This document shows positions 18,209 to 25,778 of a stretch of DNA of 64,000 nucleotides, in pieces. The notes beneath the pieces are model-generated. The model was given only the letters and a program-made list of their open reading frames with translations, made no database searches and was not told the origin of the DNA. Origin of the DNA: JAKVBH01 sp049800955 (GTDB lineage Bacteria > Pseudomonadota > Alphaproteobacteria > Rhodobacterales > Rhodobacteraceae). Positions within the stretch are counted from its first letter, which is position 1. The number at the start of each line of letters is the position of its first letter. The stretch lies in contig NZ_JBNAGA010000001.1 in assembly GCF_049800955.1 (NCBI RefSeq), positions 1,984,001 to 2,048,000 of the forward strand. The letters are read 5' to 3'. Position numbers and translations under genes: made by a program.

Positions 18209-18224
18209 TTGCAACCGGTTGCAA
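18209..18224. promoter_or_regulatory. LacI-family operator-like palindrome
   Basis: TTGCAACCGGTTGCAA is a perfect 16-bp palindrome with central CG, the form typical of LacI/GalR-family operators. It lies 44 bp upstream of the iolG start codon, where it could block transcription of iolG. No LacI-family gene is present in the window, so the regulator would be encoded elsewhere. Confidence 0.7.
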
Positions 18225-18268
18225 ATTGCGCTCATGTCGCGACCAAGGCGAAACACGAGGAAATCACC

Positions 18269-19270
18269 ATGAAAGTTGCTCTCTTCGGTGCAGGGCGCAT
18301 CGGCAAGGTCCATGCGGCATCCATCAAGACCGATCCCCGCTCCACGCTCGTGGCCGTCACCGATGTGGTGTCAGAGGCGGCAGAGGCACTGGCGCAGGAG
18401 TATGACATTGCCGCCCGTTCGCCTGACGAGATCCTCGGTGATCCCGCCATTGATGCTATCCTGATTGCCTCCTCCACGAATACCCATTCGGACCTGATCG
18501 AAGCGGGTGTCGCCGCAGGCAAGGCCATCTTTTGCGAAAAGCCCATTGATCTGTCCCTTGAACGCGCCCACGGTGTCCTCGCCCGCGCGGGCTCCCATGA
18601 CAAACCAATCATGATGGGATTCAACCGCCGCTTCGATCCCAACTTCGCAGCCCTCAAGGCGCGCTTTGAGGCAGGCGCGATCGGCAAGGGTGAGTTGCTT
18701 GCCATCACCTCGTTCGACCCCGCCCCACCGCCCGTAGATTACATCAAGGTCTCTGGCGGTCTCTACCGGGACATGATGATCCACGATTTCGACATGGCAG
18801 CCTTCCTCTTCGGCATGCCCCAGAGCGTCATGGCCCATGGATCTTGTCTGGTAGACGCGCAGATTGGCGCGGCGGGCGACATCGACACCGCTGTCGTTAC
18901 TCTGAGCTATTCTGATGGACGTCTGGCCACGATCCGCAACTCGCGCCGCGCAGCCTTTGGTTATGATCAACGGGTTGAGCTTCTGGGGTCTGAGGGCATG
19001 CTGCAGGCGGAAAACGTGCTCGAAAACACGGTTGTAGAGGCCAATGCCAGGGGTGTGACCTCTGCCAAGCCCATGCATTTCTTCCTCGAACGCTACATGC
19101 GCGCCTATGGAATCGAATGGGCGGCCTTCGTGGATGCCTGCGTGGAGGGCGCGCCGGTGCCAGCGGGCATTCAGGACGGTGTCAATGCGCTGGCTCTGGC
19201 GGAAGCGGCCAATATATCCCTCGCGCAAGGACAACCCATCGAGATTACAAGCGCTTTAACCGGCGGCTGA
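18269..19270 (+). CDS. iolG: Inositol 2-dehydrogenase (Gfo/Idh/MocA family)
   Basis: IolG oxidises myo-inositol to scyllo-inosose with NAD+, the first step of inositol catabolism. The 333-residue product starts MKVALFGAGRIGKVHA (Rossmann motif GAGRIG), has the CEKPIDL motif with the catalytic lysine, and GGLYRDMMIHDFDMAAFL with the catalytic Asp/His pair. The start has GAGGA upstream. No other iol genes are adjacent. The gene is preceded by a LacI-type operator and followed by a strong bidirectional terminator, so it appears to be a single-gene unit. Other sugar/polyol dehydrogenase specificities in the family are possible. Confidence 0.88.
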   Translation: MKVALFGAGRIGKVHAASIKTDPRSTLVAVTDVVSEAAEALAQEYDIAARSPDEILGDPAIDAILIASSTNTHSDLIEAGVAAGKAIFCEKPIDLSLERAHGVLARAGSHDKPIMMGFNRRFDPNFAALKARFEAGAIGKGELLAITSFDPAPPPVDYIKVSGGLYRDMMIHDFDMAAFLFGMPQSVMAHGSCLVDAQIGAAGDIDTAVVTLSYSDGRLATIRNSRRAAFGYDQRVELLGSEGMLQAENVLENTVVEANARGVTSAKPMHFFLERYMRAYGIEWAAFVDACVEGAPVPAGIQDGVNALALAEAANISLAQGQPIEITSALTGG

Positions 19271-19288
19271 AAGCCTCTGATATAAAAG

Positions 19289-19317
19289 AAAAAGGCGCCA
19301 CATTTGCGGCGCCTTTT
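19289..19317. terminator. Bidirectional intrinsic terminator between iolG and the ABC binding-protein gene
   Basis: GGCGCC at 19294-19299 and 19308-19313 form a stem with an 8-base loop, flanked by AAAAA on the left and TTTT on the right, so the hairpin is followed by a U-run on either strand. It sits 18 bp after iolG and 21 bp from the end of the convergent binding-protein gene. Confidence 0.85.
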
Positions 19318-19338
19318 CCACTTTAAGAAACCTGACGA

Positions 19339-20946
19339 TCAGGTGAGCCACCAGCGCTCCGGCGCTTTCTCACCATCCATGCCCCAGTTCGAAGCGGTCG
19401 CTTCGCCATGGGCCACTTTGTTGGACAGGCCTTCGATGTAATTGGCAAACATCGGGAGGATCACGCCGCCATCATCATGGATGAGCATTTGCGCTTCCTT
19501 GTACATCTCGGCGCGCTTGCTCTCGTCAAGCTCGGCACGTGCCGTTTTGACGACCTCATTGAAGCGCACAGCGCTTTCCGTGTCGCGCCAAGCTGTATCG
19601 TTCCACTCGGTGGAATCGACATAGGCCGAGGAATACATCCAGTCTTGCGTCGGACGGCCGCCCCAATAGCACGCGCACCAGCCCTTCTTGTTCCAGACGT
19701 TGGACCAGTAGCCATCGGACGGCTCACGGACCACTTCGATCTCGATGCCGGCTTGCGCTGCGGAGGCCTGAATGAGCTGAGCCGCATCCACCGCACCCGC
19801 GAAGGCCGCGTCGGAGGCCGACAGCTGGATCGGGCCGGAATGGCCGGACTTCTTGTAATGCTCGGCCGCCTTGTCGGGATCGAAATCACGCTGTGGCAGA
19901 TCGGCCCAGAAGGGAACAGAAGGCGAGATCGGGTGATCGTTGCCAATGGTGCCGTGACCGAGGAGGATCTTGTCGAGCATTTCCTGCTTGTTGACCGACC
20001 ACTTGAGCGCCATGCGCAGATCGTAATTGTCAAACGGAGCCGTATTGACGCGCATCGGGAAGGTGTAGTGCAAAAAGCCCGTGCTTTCCTTCACGTTGAT
20101 GTTGGGCGCGCGGGCCAGCAGCGCGACGGTCTTGGGATCAAGACGGTCCGCCACATGCACCTGACCGGACAAAAGCGCGTTCTGACGCGCGGTCAGATCG
20201 ACGATCGAGAGCATCTCGACGCTGTCCACAAAGGCCGCATCGGACTTGAAGTAATTCGGGTTCTTGGAGGCCAGAACCCGCACGCCGGGCTCAAAAGTCT
20301 CGATGACGTAGCCGCCTGTCCCGATGCCCGATGTCGGATCGACCATGCCGTCCTTGGAGGGCATAATGATCAGGTGGTAATCCGAAACGATATAGGGGAA
20401 GTCCGCATTCGGAGCCGTCAGATCGAAGACGACCGAATTGCCTTCCGCCTTGATATCGGTGACCGGCGTCAGCAAGCCTTTCGCAGCCGATTTGGAATCA
20501 TCGCCCCGGTGGTAGTTGAACGTGGCGATCACGTCTTCGGGGGCCACTGTCTTGCCGTTGGTGAAGGTTACATCCGGGCGCAGATTAAAGACCCAGGTGG
20601 AACCACCGTTGCGGGGCTCCCAGCTCTCCGCCAGTTCGCCGCGCAGCTTCATGTCGGGCCCAACTTCCACAAGATGGTTGCCCCATAGATAGCCCATGGC
20701 TGTTGTGAAGGAATTTTCGTAGGTGGACGGATCCATGCTGTCTGTCGTCGAGCCATGGCCGCGACCAATCTTCAGATCGCCGCCCATCTTGGGCGTCATC
20801 GCTTCAACCTGGCTGGCCATGGACAGAGCCGCCGGCACTGCAACACCGGCTCCCACAACAGAGCGGATGAACGTGCGTCGGCCGATCTGGCCTGAAGTGT
20901 ATTTCATTGTTTGCGTATCGAGATACGCTTTGTATCTGTCAGTCAT
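19339..20946 (-). CDS. Family 5 (peptide/opine/nickel-type) ABC transporter substrate-binding protein
   Basis: The 535-residue product is a large extracytoplasmic binding protein of the DppA/OppA type. The N-terminus has a twin-arginine region (GRRTFIRSVVGAGVAVPAAL) followed by VEAM, consistent with Tat export of a folded protein. Core motifs such as LRGELAESWE, DVTFTNGKTVAPEDV and PYIVSDYHLIIMPS belong to the family. It is divergent from the permease–permease–ATPase operon across about 180 bp, so the two units probably share a control region. Substrate unknown; oligopeptides or glycosides are usual. Confidence 0.9.
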   Translation of the reverse strand: MTDRYKAYLDTQTMKYTSGQIGRRTFIRSVVGAGVAVPAALSMASQVEAMTPKMGGDLKIGRGHGSTTDSMDPSTYENSFTTAMGYLWGNHLVEVGPDMKLRGELAESWEPRNGGSTWVFNLRPDVTFTNGKTVAPEDVIATFNYHRGDDSKSAAKGLLTPVTDIKAEGNSVVFDLTAPNADFPYIVSDYHLIIMPSKDGMVDPTSGIGTGGYVIETFEPGVRVLASKNPNYFKSDAAFVDSVEMLSIVDLTARQNALLSGQVHVADRLDPKTVALLARAPNINVKESTGFLHYTFPMRVNTAPFDNYDLRMALKWSVNKQEMLDKILLGHGTIGNDHPISPSVPFWADLPQRDFDPDKAAEHYKKSGHSGPIQLSASDAAFAGAVDAAQLIQASAAQAGIEIEVVREPSDGYWSNVWNKKGWCACYWGGRPTQDWMYSSAYVDSTEWNDTAWRDTESAVRFNEVVKTARAELDESKRAEMYKEAQMLIHDDGGVILPMFANYIEGLSNKVAHGEATASNWGMDGEKAPERWWLT

Positions 20947-21127
20947 CTGACGGATGCCTCCCTTGGCTAGTTATGCGCAGAGTTTTCACTACCCGCCCGG
21001 AAAATGCAATGTTTGCGACATCACGAATTCGCTGTGAAAAAAAAGCTTTGCATTTGAAGGAATTCTTGGAAGGGTAAGGGCAGAAAACGACAAAGGGCGT
21101 GACGCACGCGCCTGACAGGGGGAAGCA

Positions 21128-22108
21128 TTGCATCCGGTTCTTGCAACCATTTTCAAGCGCGTCGGTCTTGGACTGCTCACGCTCTTCGTCGTCTCCGTCA
21201 TCATCTTTTCAGCGGTCAACATGTTGCCCGGCGATTTTGGCGAAGCTGTTCTGGGCCAGGCGGCCACCGAGGAGACCGTTGCGGCCTTCCGGCGTGAACT
21301 GGGCCTCGATCAACCACCCATCACGCGGTATTTCCAGTGGGTCGCGGGTGTGCTGCAGGGCGATCTGGGCACCTCATTCTCGGGCCGTGCGGCCTCGGGC
21401 GTGGACCGGTCCCGCCCCGTGGTCGATCTGGTGATGCCGCGCCTGGAAAACACGCTGTTTCTCGCGACGCTGACTGCTGTCATTGCCGTGCCTCTGGCGC
21501 TTTTTCTGGGCATTACCGCCGCACTCTGGCGCAATTCGTTTTATGACAAGACAGCGTCAGCGGCGACGTTGACGACGATCTCCTTCCCGGAATTTTTCGT
21601 GGCCTACATCCTGATCCTCGTATTTGGCACGCTCTACCCCGTCTTTCCCTCGCTGGCGACAGTCCAACCGGGCATGGGCTTTTGGGACAGGGTTTACACG
21701 TCGATGCTGCCAGCCATGACGCTCACGCTGGTCATCGTGGCCCATATGATGCGCATGACGCGGGCCGCGATCATCAACCTCCTGGCCTCGCCTTACATCG
21801 AGATGGCGCGGCTTAAGGGCGAAAGCCCGCGCCGGGTCATCCTGCGCCATGCCCTGCCCAATGCATGGGCGCCGATTGCCACCGTGATTGCCTTCAACCT
21901 TGCCTATCTCGTGGTGGGGGTCGTCGTGGTCGAGGTGGTCTTCGTCTATCCCGGTGTGGGCCAGCTGATGGTCGATGCGGTCTCCAGCCGCGATATTCCG
22001 GTCGTGCAGGCCTGCGCGCTCTTTTTCGCGGGCACCTACATCATCCTCAACCTCATCGCTGATGTGATCGGCATCGTGACCAACCCGAGGCTTTTGCACC
22101 CAAGATGA
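21128..22108 (+). CDS. ABC transporter permease, DppB type
   Basis: A 326-residue inner-membrane permease with about six membrane segments, the first starting at residue 5 (TIFKRVGLGLLTLFVVSV). The EAA-type motif is EMARLKGESPRRVILRHALPN. It starts at a TTG with GGGGGA five bases upstream; no ATG is near the N-terminus expected for the family. It overlaps the next permease by 4 bp (ATGA). First gene of a three-gene peptide-type importer operon that lacks only the binding protein, encoded divergently. Confidence 0.9.
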   Translation: MHPVLATIFKRVGLGLLTLFVVSVIIFSAVNMLPGDFGEAVLGQAATEETVAAFRRELGLDQPPITRYFQWVAGVLQGDLGTSFSGRAASGVDRSRPVVDLVMPRLENTLFLATLTAVIAVPLALFLGITAALWRNSFYDKTASAATLTTISFPEFFVAYILILVFGTLYPVFPSLATVQPGMGFWDRVYTSMLPAMTLTLVIVAHMMRMTRAAIINLLASPYIEMARLKGESPRRVILRHALPNAWAPIATVIAFNLAYLVVGVVVVEVVFVYPGVGQLMVDAVSSRDIPVVQACALFFAGTYIILNLIADVIGIVTNPRLLHPR

Positions 22109-23022
22109 GCGAACCCAATACATATTCCGCCGCCGCCGAGGTGGGTGCCGTCCGCACCCGCCGGACATGGTCCCAACGCGCCTGGATCGAGCTCAAGAAA
22201 GCGCCGTTCTCGGCCTGGCTTGGGATGATCATTATTTTCGTCTATGTCTTCGTGGCGCTCTTCGCGCCGCTGATTGCCCCTTATGGCGAAGCTGACAGCT
22301 CCTTTGCCGCTTACGCGCCCTGGTCCTCCGATCACCTGTTGGGCACCGACCAGATCGGGCGCGATGTCTTCTCCCGCCTCATCTACGGCGCGCGCAACAC
22401 GATGGGGATCGCGCTGATCACAACGCTGCTGGCCTTTGTCATTGGCGGCGGTCTGGGCCTTGTGGCGGCGATTACGCGCAATTGGGTGGATCAGGCGCTG
22501 TCGCGCTTTGTCGATGTGCTCATGGCGATCCCATCGCTGATTTTCGCGCTGATGCTTCTGTCGATCTTCGGGTCCAATGCGCTTTCGCTCATCATCATCA
22601 TCGCCCTGCTGGACAGCACCCGCGTCTTTCGCCTGACCCGGGCCGTGGCGATCAATGTTGTGGTCATGGATTACGTGGAGGCCGCGCGGCTCCGGGGCGA
22701 AAAGCTGGGCTGGATCATGCGGCGCGAGATCCTGCCCAATATCATGCCGCCGCTGGTGGCCGAGTTTGGCCTGCGCTTCTGTTTCGTCTTCCTCACAATC
22801 GCTGCCCTGTCGTTCCTCGGTGTGGGCATCCAGCCGCCGACGGCCGATTGGGGCTCCATGGTGCGCGAGAATGCAGCACTTATCCAGTTTGCGCAGTTCG
22901 ATCTGAAGGCAGGCATCACTCCCCTGATCCCGGCAGCGGCGATTGCGATCATCACCGTGGGCGTGAACTTCGTGGTCGACTGGTTCCTGCACAAATCTTC
23001 TGGCCTAAGAGACGAGCACTGA
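22105..23022 (+). CDS. ABC transporter permease, DppC type
   Basis: A 305-residue partner permease. It has the extended N-terminal segment of DppC/OppC proteins before the first membrane helix (AWLGMIIIFVYVFVALFAPL), the LLGTDQIGRDVFSRLIYGAR motif, and the EAA loop EAARLRGEKLGWIMRREILPN. Translation is coupled to the upstream permease by an ATGA overlap. It would form the heterodimeric channel with that permease, powered by the fused ATPase encoded next. Confidence 0.92.
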   Translation: MSEPNTYSAAAEVGAVRTRRTWSQRAWIELKKAPFSAWLGMIIIFVYVFVALFAPLIAPYGEADSSFAAYAPWSSDHLLGTDQIGRDVFSRLIYGARNTMGIALITTLLAFVIGGGLGLVAAITRNWVDQALSRFVDVLMAIPSLIFALMLLSIFGSNALSLIIIIALLDSTRVFRLTRAVAINVVVMDYVEAARLRGEKLGWIMRREILPNIMPPLVAEFGLRFCFVFLTIAALSFLGVGIQPPTADWGSMVRENAALIQFAQFDLKAGITPLIPAAAIAIITVGVNFVVDWFLHKSSGLRDEH

Positions 23023-23026
23023 AGCG

Positions 23027-24670
23027 ATGAGCATTGATCAAAACGATATCCTTCTGGACGTCAAAGGCCTCAAGATCGAAGGCTTTGCCGATGAGAAGTG
23101 GAACCCGATCATCAAGGGGGTCGATCTGCAATTGCGGCGCGGCGAGGTTTTGGGCCTGATCGGCGAATCCGGCGCGGGCAAATCCACGCTGGGGCTTGCG
23201 GCCATGGGCTTTGTGCGCGCGGGCTGCCGGATCACTGCAGGCTCTGCGGTGTTTGACGGGGTGGATCTTGTGCAAGCCTCCGAGACCGACAAGCGCAAGC
23301 TCTGGGGCACGCAGCTCACCTATGTGGCGCAATCCGCCGCCGCCTCCTTCAACCCGGCGCACAGGCTTATGGATCAGACAATTGGCGCGACCGTACGTGA
23401 CGGGATCTCGGGCCGCGCGGAAGCCGAGAAAGACGCCGTCGCGCTCTATGACAGCTTGATGCTGCCCAACCCAGAGAGCATCGGCGAGCGCTTTCCGCAT
23501 CAGGTCTCTGGTGGTCAGTTGCAGCGCGTCATGACAGCCATGGCCATGTCCTCGCGCCCCAAGCTCATCGTCTTTGACGAACCCACAACGGCGCTTGACG
23601 TGACAACCCAAGTCGAGGTGCTGCTGGCGATGCGCAAGGCCGTGCGCGAGCACAACGCCGCCGCCATCTACATCACCCATGACCTTGCCGTCGTGGCCCA
23701 GATGGCTGACCGGATCAAAGTGCTGCGCTATGGTGAAGAGGTCGAGGAAGCAGAGACCCGCGAGATGCTCACCAATCCGCAGGAGGATTACACCAAGTCG
23801 CTTTGGTCCGTGCGCGCGCTCTACAAAGAGCCTGAGAGCTCCGAGGACATCGTGCTCAGTGTCGATCAGGTCAGCGCGGCCTATGGCAAGGTGCCTGTGC
23901 TCTTTGACGTCAATATCGCCCTGCCCCGCGGCAAAACCGTGGCGATCGTGGGCGAATCCGGCTCCGGCAAATCGACCACCGCACGGGTCATGACCGGCCT
24001 GCTGCCGCCCTCCGCAGGTTCCGTGACGTTTAACGGCGAGACCCTGCCCGCCCAGCTCAAGGAACGCAGCAAGGACCAGCTCCGCCGCATCCAGATGATC
24101 TACCAGATGGCCGACACCGCCATGAACCCGCGCCAGACCGTGGGCGAGATCATCGGGCGACCCCTGGAGTTCTACCAGGGCGTCAGCGGCGCGGAGCGCG
24201 AGAAACGTGTGATCCAGCTGCTCGAAGATATCGAGCTCTCGGAAGAGTTCATCGACCGTCTGCCTTCCGAGCTTTCGGGCGGACAGAAGCAACGGATCTG
24301 CATCGCACGCGCGCTGGCGGCGGACCCGGAGGTCATCATCTGTGATGAAGTTACCTCGGCGCTCGATCAGATCGTGCAAGAAGGCATCCTGAAGCTCTTG
24401 CTCAAGCTGCAGGCCGAAAAGAACCTCAGCTACTTCTTCATCACCCACGACATCGCTGTTGTCGAAGCCATCTCGGATGAGATCGTCGTGATGAACCAGG
24501 GCAAGGTCGTGGAGCAAGGCGTCAAGACGAGTGTCCTGCAACCGCCGCACCCCGATTACACGGAGTTGTTGTTGTCATCGGTGCCCGAGATGGACCCCGA
24601 TTGGCTCACCAATCTGGCCCACAAACGCGGCATGCCCGGTGCAGCCCCCAGCGAGACACCCTCGACCTAA
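23027..24670 (+). CDS. Fused dual ATP-binding protein of a peptide-type ABC importer
   Basis: The 547-residue product contains two complete ABC ATPase domains. The first has Walker A GESGAGKST (about residue 47), signature VSGGQLQRV and Walker B VFDEPTT; the second has GESGSGKST (about 312), LSGGQKQRI and IICDEVTSALD. This is the GsiA-like fusion of DppD and DppF. It lies 4 bp after the second permease. Its last 4 bp overlap the convergent protease gene. Confidence 0.93.
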   Translation: MSIDQNDILLDVKGLKIEGFADEKWNPIIKGVDLQLRRGEVLGLIGESGAGKSTLGLAAMGFVRAGCRITAGSAVFDGVDLVQASETDKRKLWGTQLTYVAQSAAASFNPAHRLMDQTIGATVRDGISGRAEAEKDAVALYDSLMLPNPESIGERFPHQVSGGQLQRVMTAMAMSSRPKLIVFDEPTTALDVTTQVEVLLAMRKAVREHNAAAIYITHDLAVVAQMADRIKVLRYGEEVEEAETREMLTNPQEDYTKSLWSVRALYKEPESSEDIVLSVDQVSAAYGKVPVLFDVNIALPRGKTVAIVGESGSGKSTTARVMTGLLPPSAGSVTFNGETLPAQLKERSKDQLRRIQMIYQMADTAMNPRQTVGEIIGRPLEFYQGVSGAEREKRVIQLLEDIELSEEFIDRLPSELSGGQKQRICIARALAADPEVIICDEVTSALDQIVQEGILKLLLKLQAEKNLSYFFITHDIAVVEAISDEIVVMNQGKVVEQGVKTSVLQPPHPDYTELLLSSVPEMDPDWLTNLAHKRGMPGAAPSETPST

Positions 24671-25506
24671 CCGCCCGGCGCGCGAATGAAGCGCCGGCTG
24701 CTGGCGTCCGTATTGCGCTCGCCCGCGCCAATGCGCTTGAAGCCCGTGTTTGATCGGCTGGGATGGGGCGAGTTGCGCATACGAATTTTCAGCTGGGCAA
24801 CTTTCTGTGGCAGGTTCATCCCGAAGACACGTTTGCGACCGGTCTCATCTTCACCCCCTCCCGAGATGATCGAGAAAATGCGCAAACGGCCATTGTCCCG
24901 CTTGAAGACAGGCGCACCTGACGAGCCGAATGTGGCATCGCAGTCGAATTGCACGATCCCCCCCGAATAGCGCGCCTCCAGCAAACAGCCTCGCTCGAGG
25001 GTGAGGCTTTCCGTCCGACCCTGCCCATATGACGCGAGGATGACCTCGTCCTGGCGGGACAGACCATCGAGGATGGCGTAGGGGTCAATGCCCACATCGT
25101 GGATCGGGCTGTCCAGTTGCAGCAGGGCGATGTCATGGCGGATCATGTCGCCCGTGATCTTGCCTGTCCCGGTCGGGCGATAGGTTGGATCTACAACAAT
25201 CTTCACGACGTCGCGCGTGGCCAGATCCACGCCATTGGCGTGCCCCGCCCGAAAGACAATACGCTCGCGGCCCGGGTCACGCAGACCGCCCTGCGGCATG
25301 ACACAATGCGCCGCTGTCAGAACCAGATCGCGCGCAATGAGAGCGCCTGTGCAAAAGCCGCTCTCCATGTCAATCCGACCCACAGCCTCCCATCCCAACA
25401 GCGCGCCGCGCGTCTCCAACCGATCCGTCACCTGCGCGGCACTGAGCTTGGGCTGCACCCAGAGTGCGGAAAAAGCCAAAGCAAGGCAAAGGGCTAGACG
25501 CATCAT
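24667..25506 (-). CDS. Secreted trypsin-like serine protease (S1 family)
   Basis: The 279-residue product has a signal peptide (MRLALCLALAFSALWVQ, cut near SAAQ) and the full catalytic triad context: LTAAHC (His), HDIALLQL (Asp) and GSSGAPV (Ser). The usual GDSGGP is changed to GSSGAP, as in V8-like or other bacterial S1 enzymes. There is no long pro-region. The C-terminal 45 residues are basic and low in pattern. Two ATGs (25504-25506 and 25501-25503) are adjacent and either could start. Probably periplasmic or secreted; target unknown. Confidence 0.85.
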   Translation of the reverse strand: MMRLALCLALAFSALWVQPKLSAAQVTDRLETRGALLGWEAVGRIDMESGFCTGALIARDLVLTAAHCVMPQGGLRDPGRERIVFRAGHANGVDLATRDVVKIVVDPTYRPTGTGKITGDMIRHDIALLQLDSPIHDVGIDPYAILDGLSRQDEVILASYGQGRTESLTLERGCLLEARYSGGIVQFDCDATFGSSGAPVFKRDNGRLRIFSIISGGGEDETGRKRVFGMNLPQKVAQLKIRMRNSPHPSRSNTGFKRIGAGERNTDASSRRFIRAPGG

Positions 25507-25778
25507 CTCATCCAGTGTTGTTCAAGCCCCGCATCCACATCACGACAATGGGGAATAATCGGGGCCAGCCCGTGCCGAGACCTCCTTTGTTTGAGCGCAA
25601 TTTGATGCGTCTTGCGGAGGGACTTCAAGACAGAGCCAGATCGACCCGGGATGCCCGCATCAGAGTAAATTCTCACGCCCCGGGCGCGAGACGTCGCCCG
25701 CGAGGTCCGTTTATGTCGGGAATGGTCGGCACAGGGTTTTGCGCCCCGTGCAGGTTTGCGCAAACAGGGAGGCAAATC

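Noticed and set aside
21003..21055. AATGCAA ... TTTGCATT partial inverted repeat in the ABC divergent promoter
   Set aside because: Short arms separated by about 40 bases; not distinguishable from chance without comparison to related promoters.
22952..24550. 532-codon frame antisense to the fused ABC ATPase
   Set aside because: The plus strand carries two complete Walker A, signature and Walker B sets; the antisense product is His/Leu/Asp-rich without motifs.
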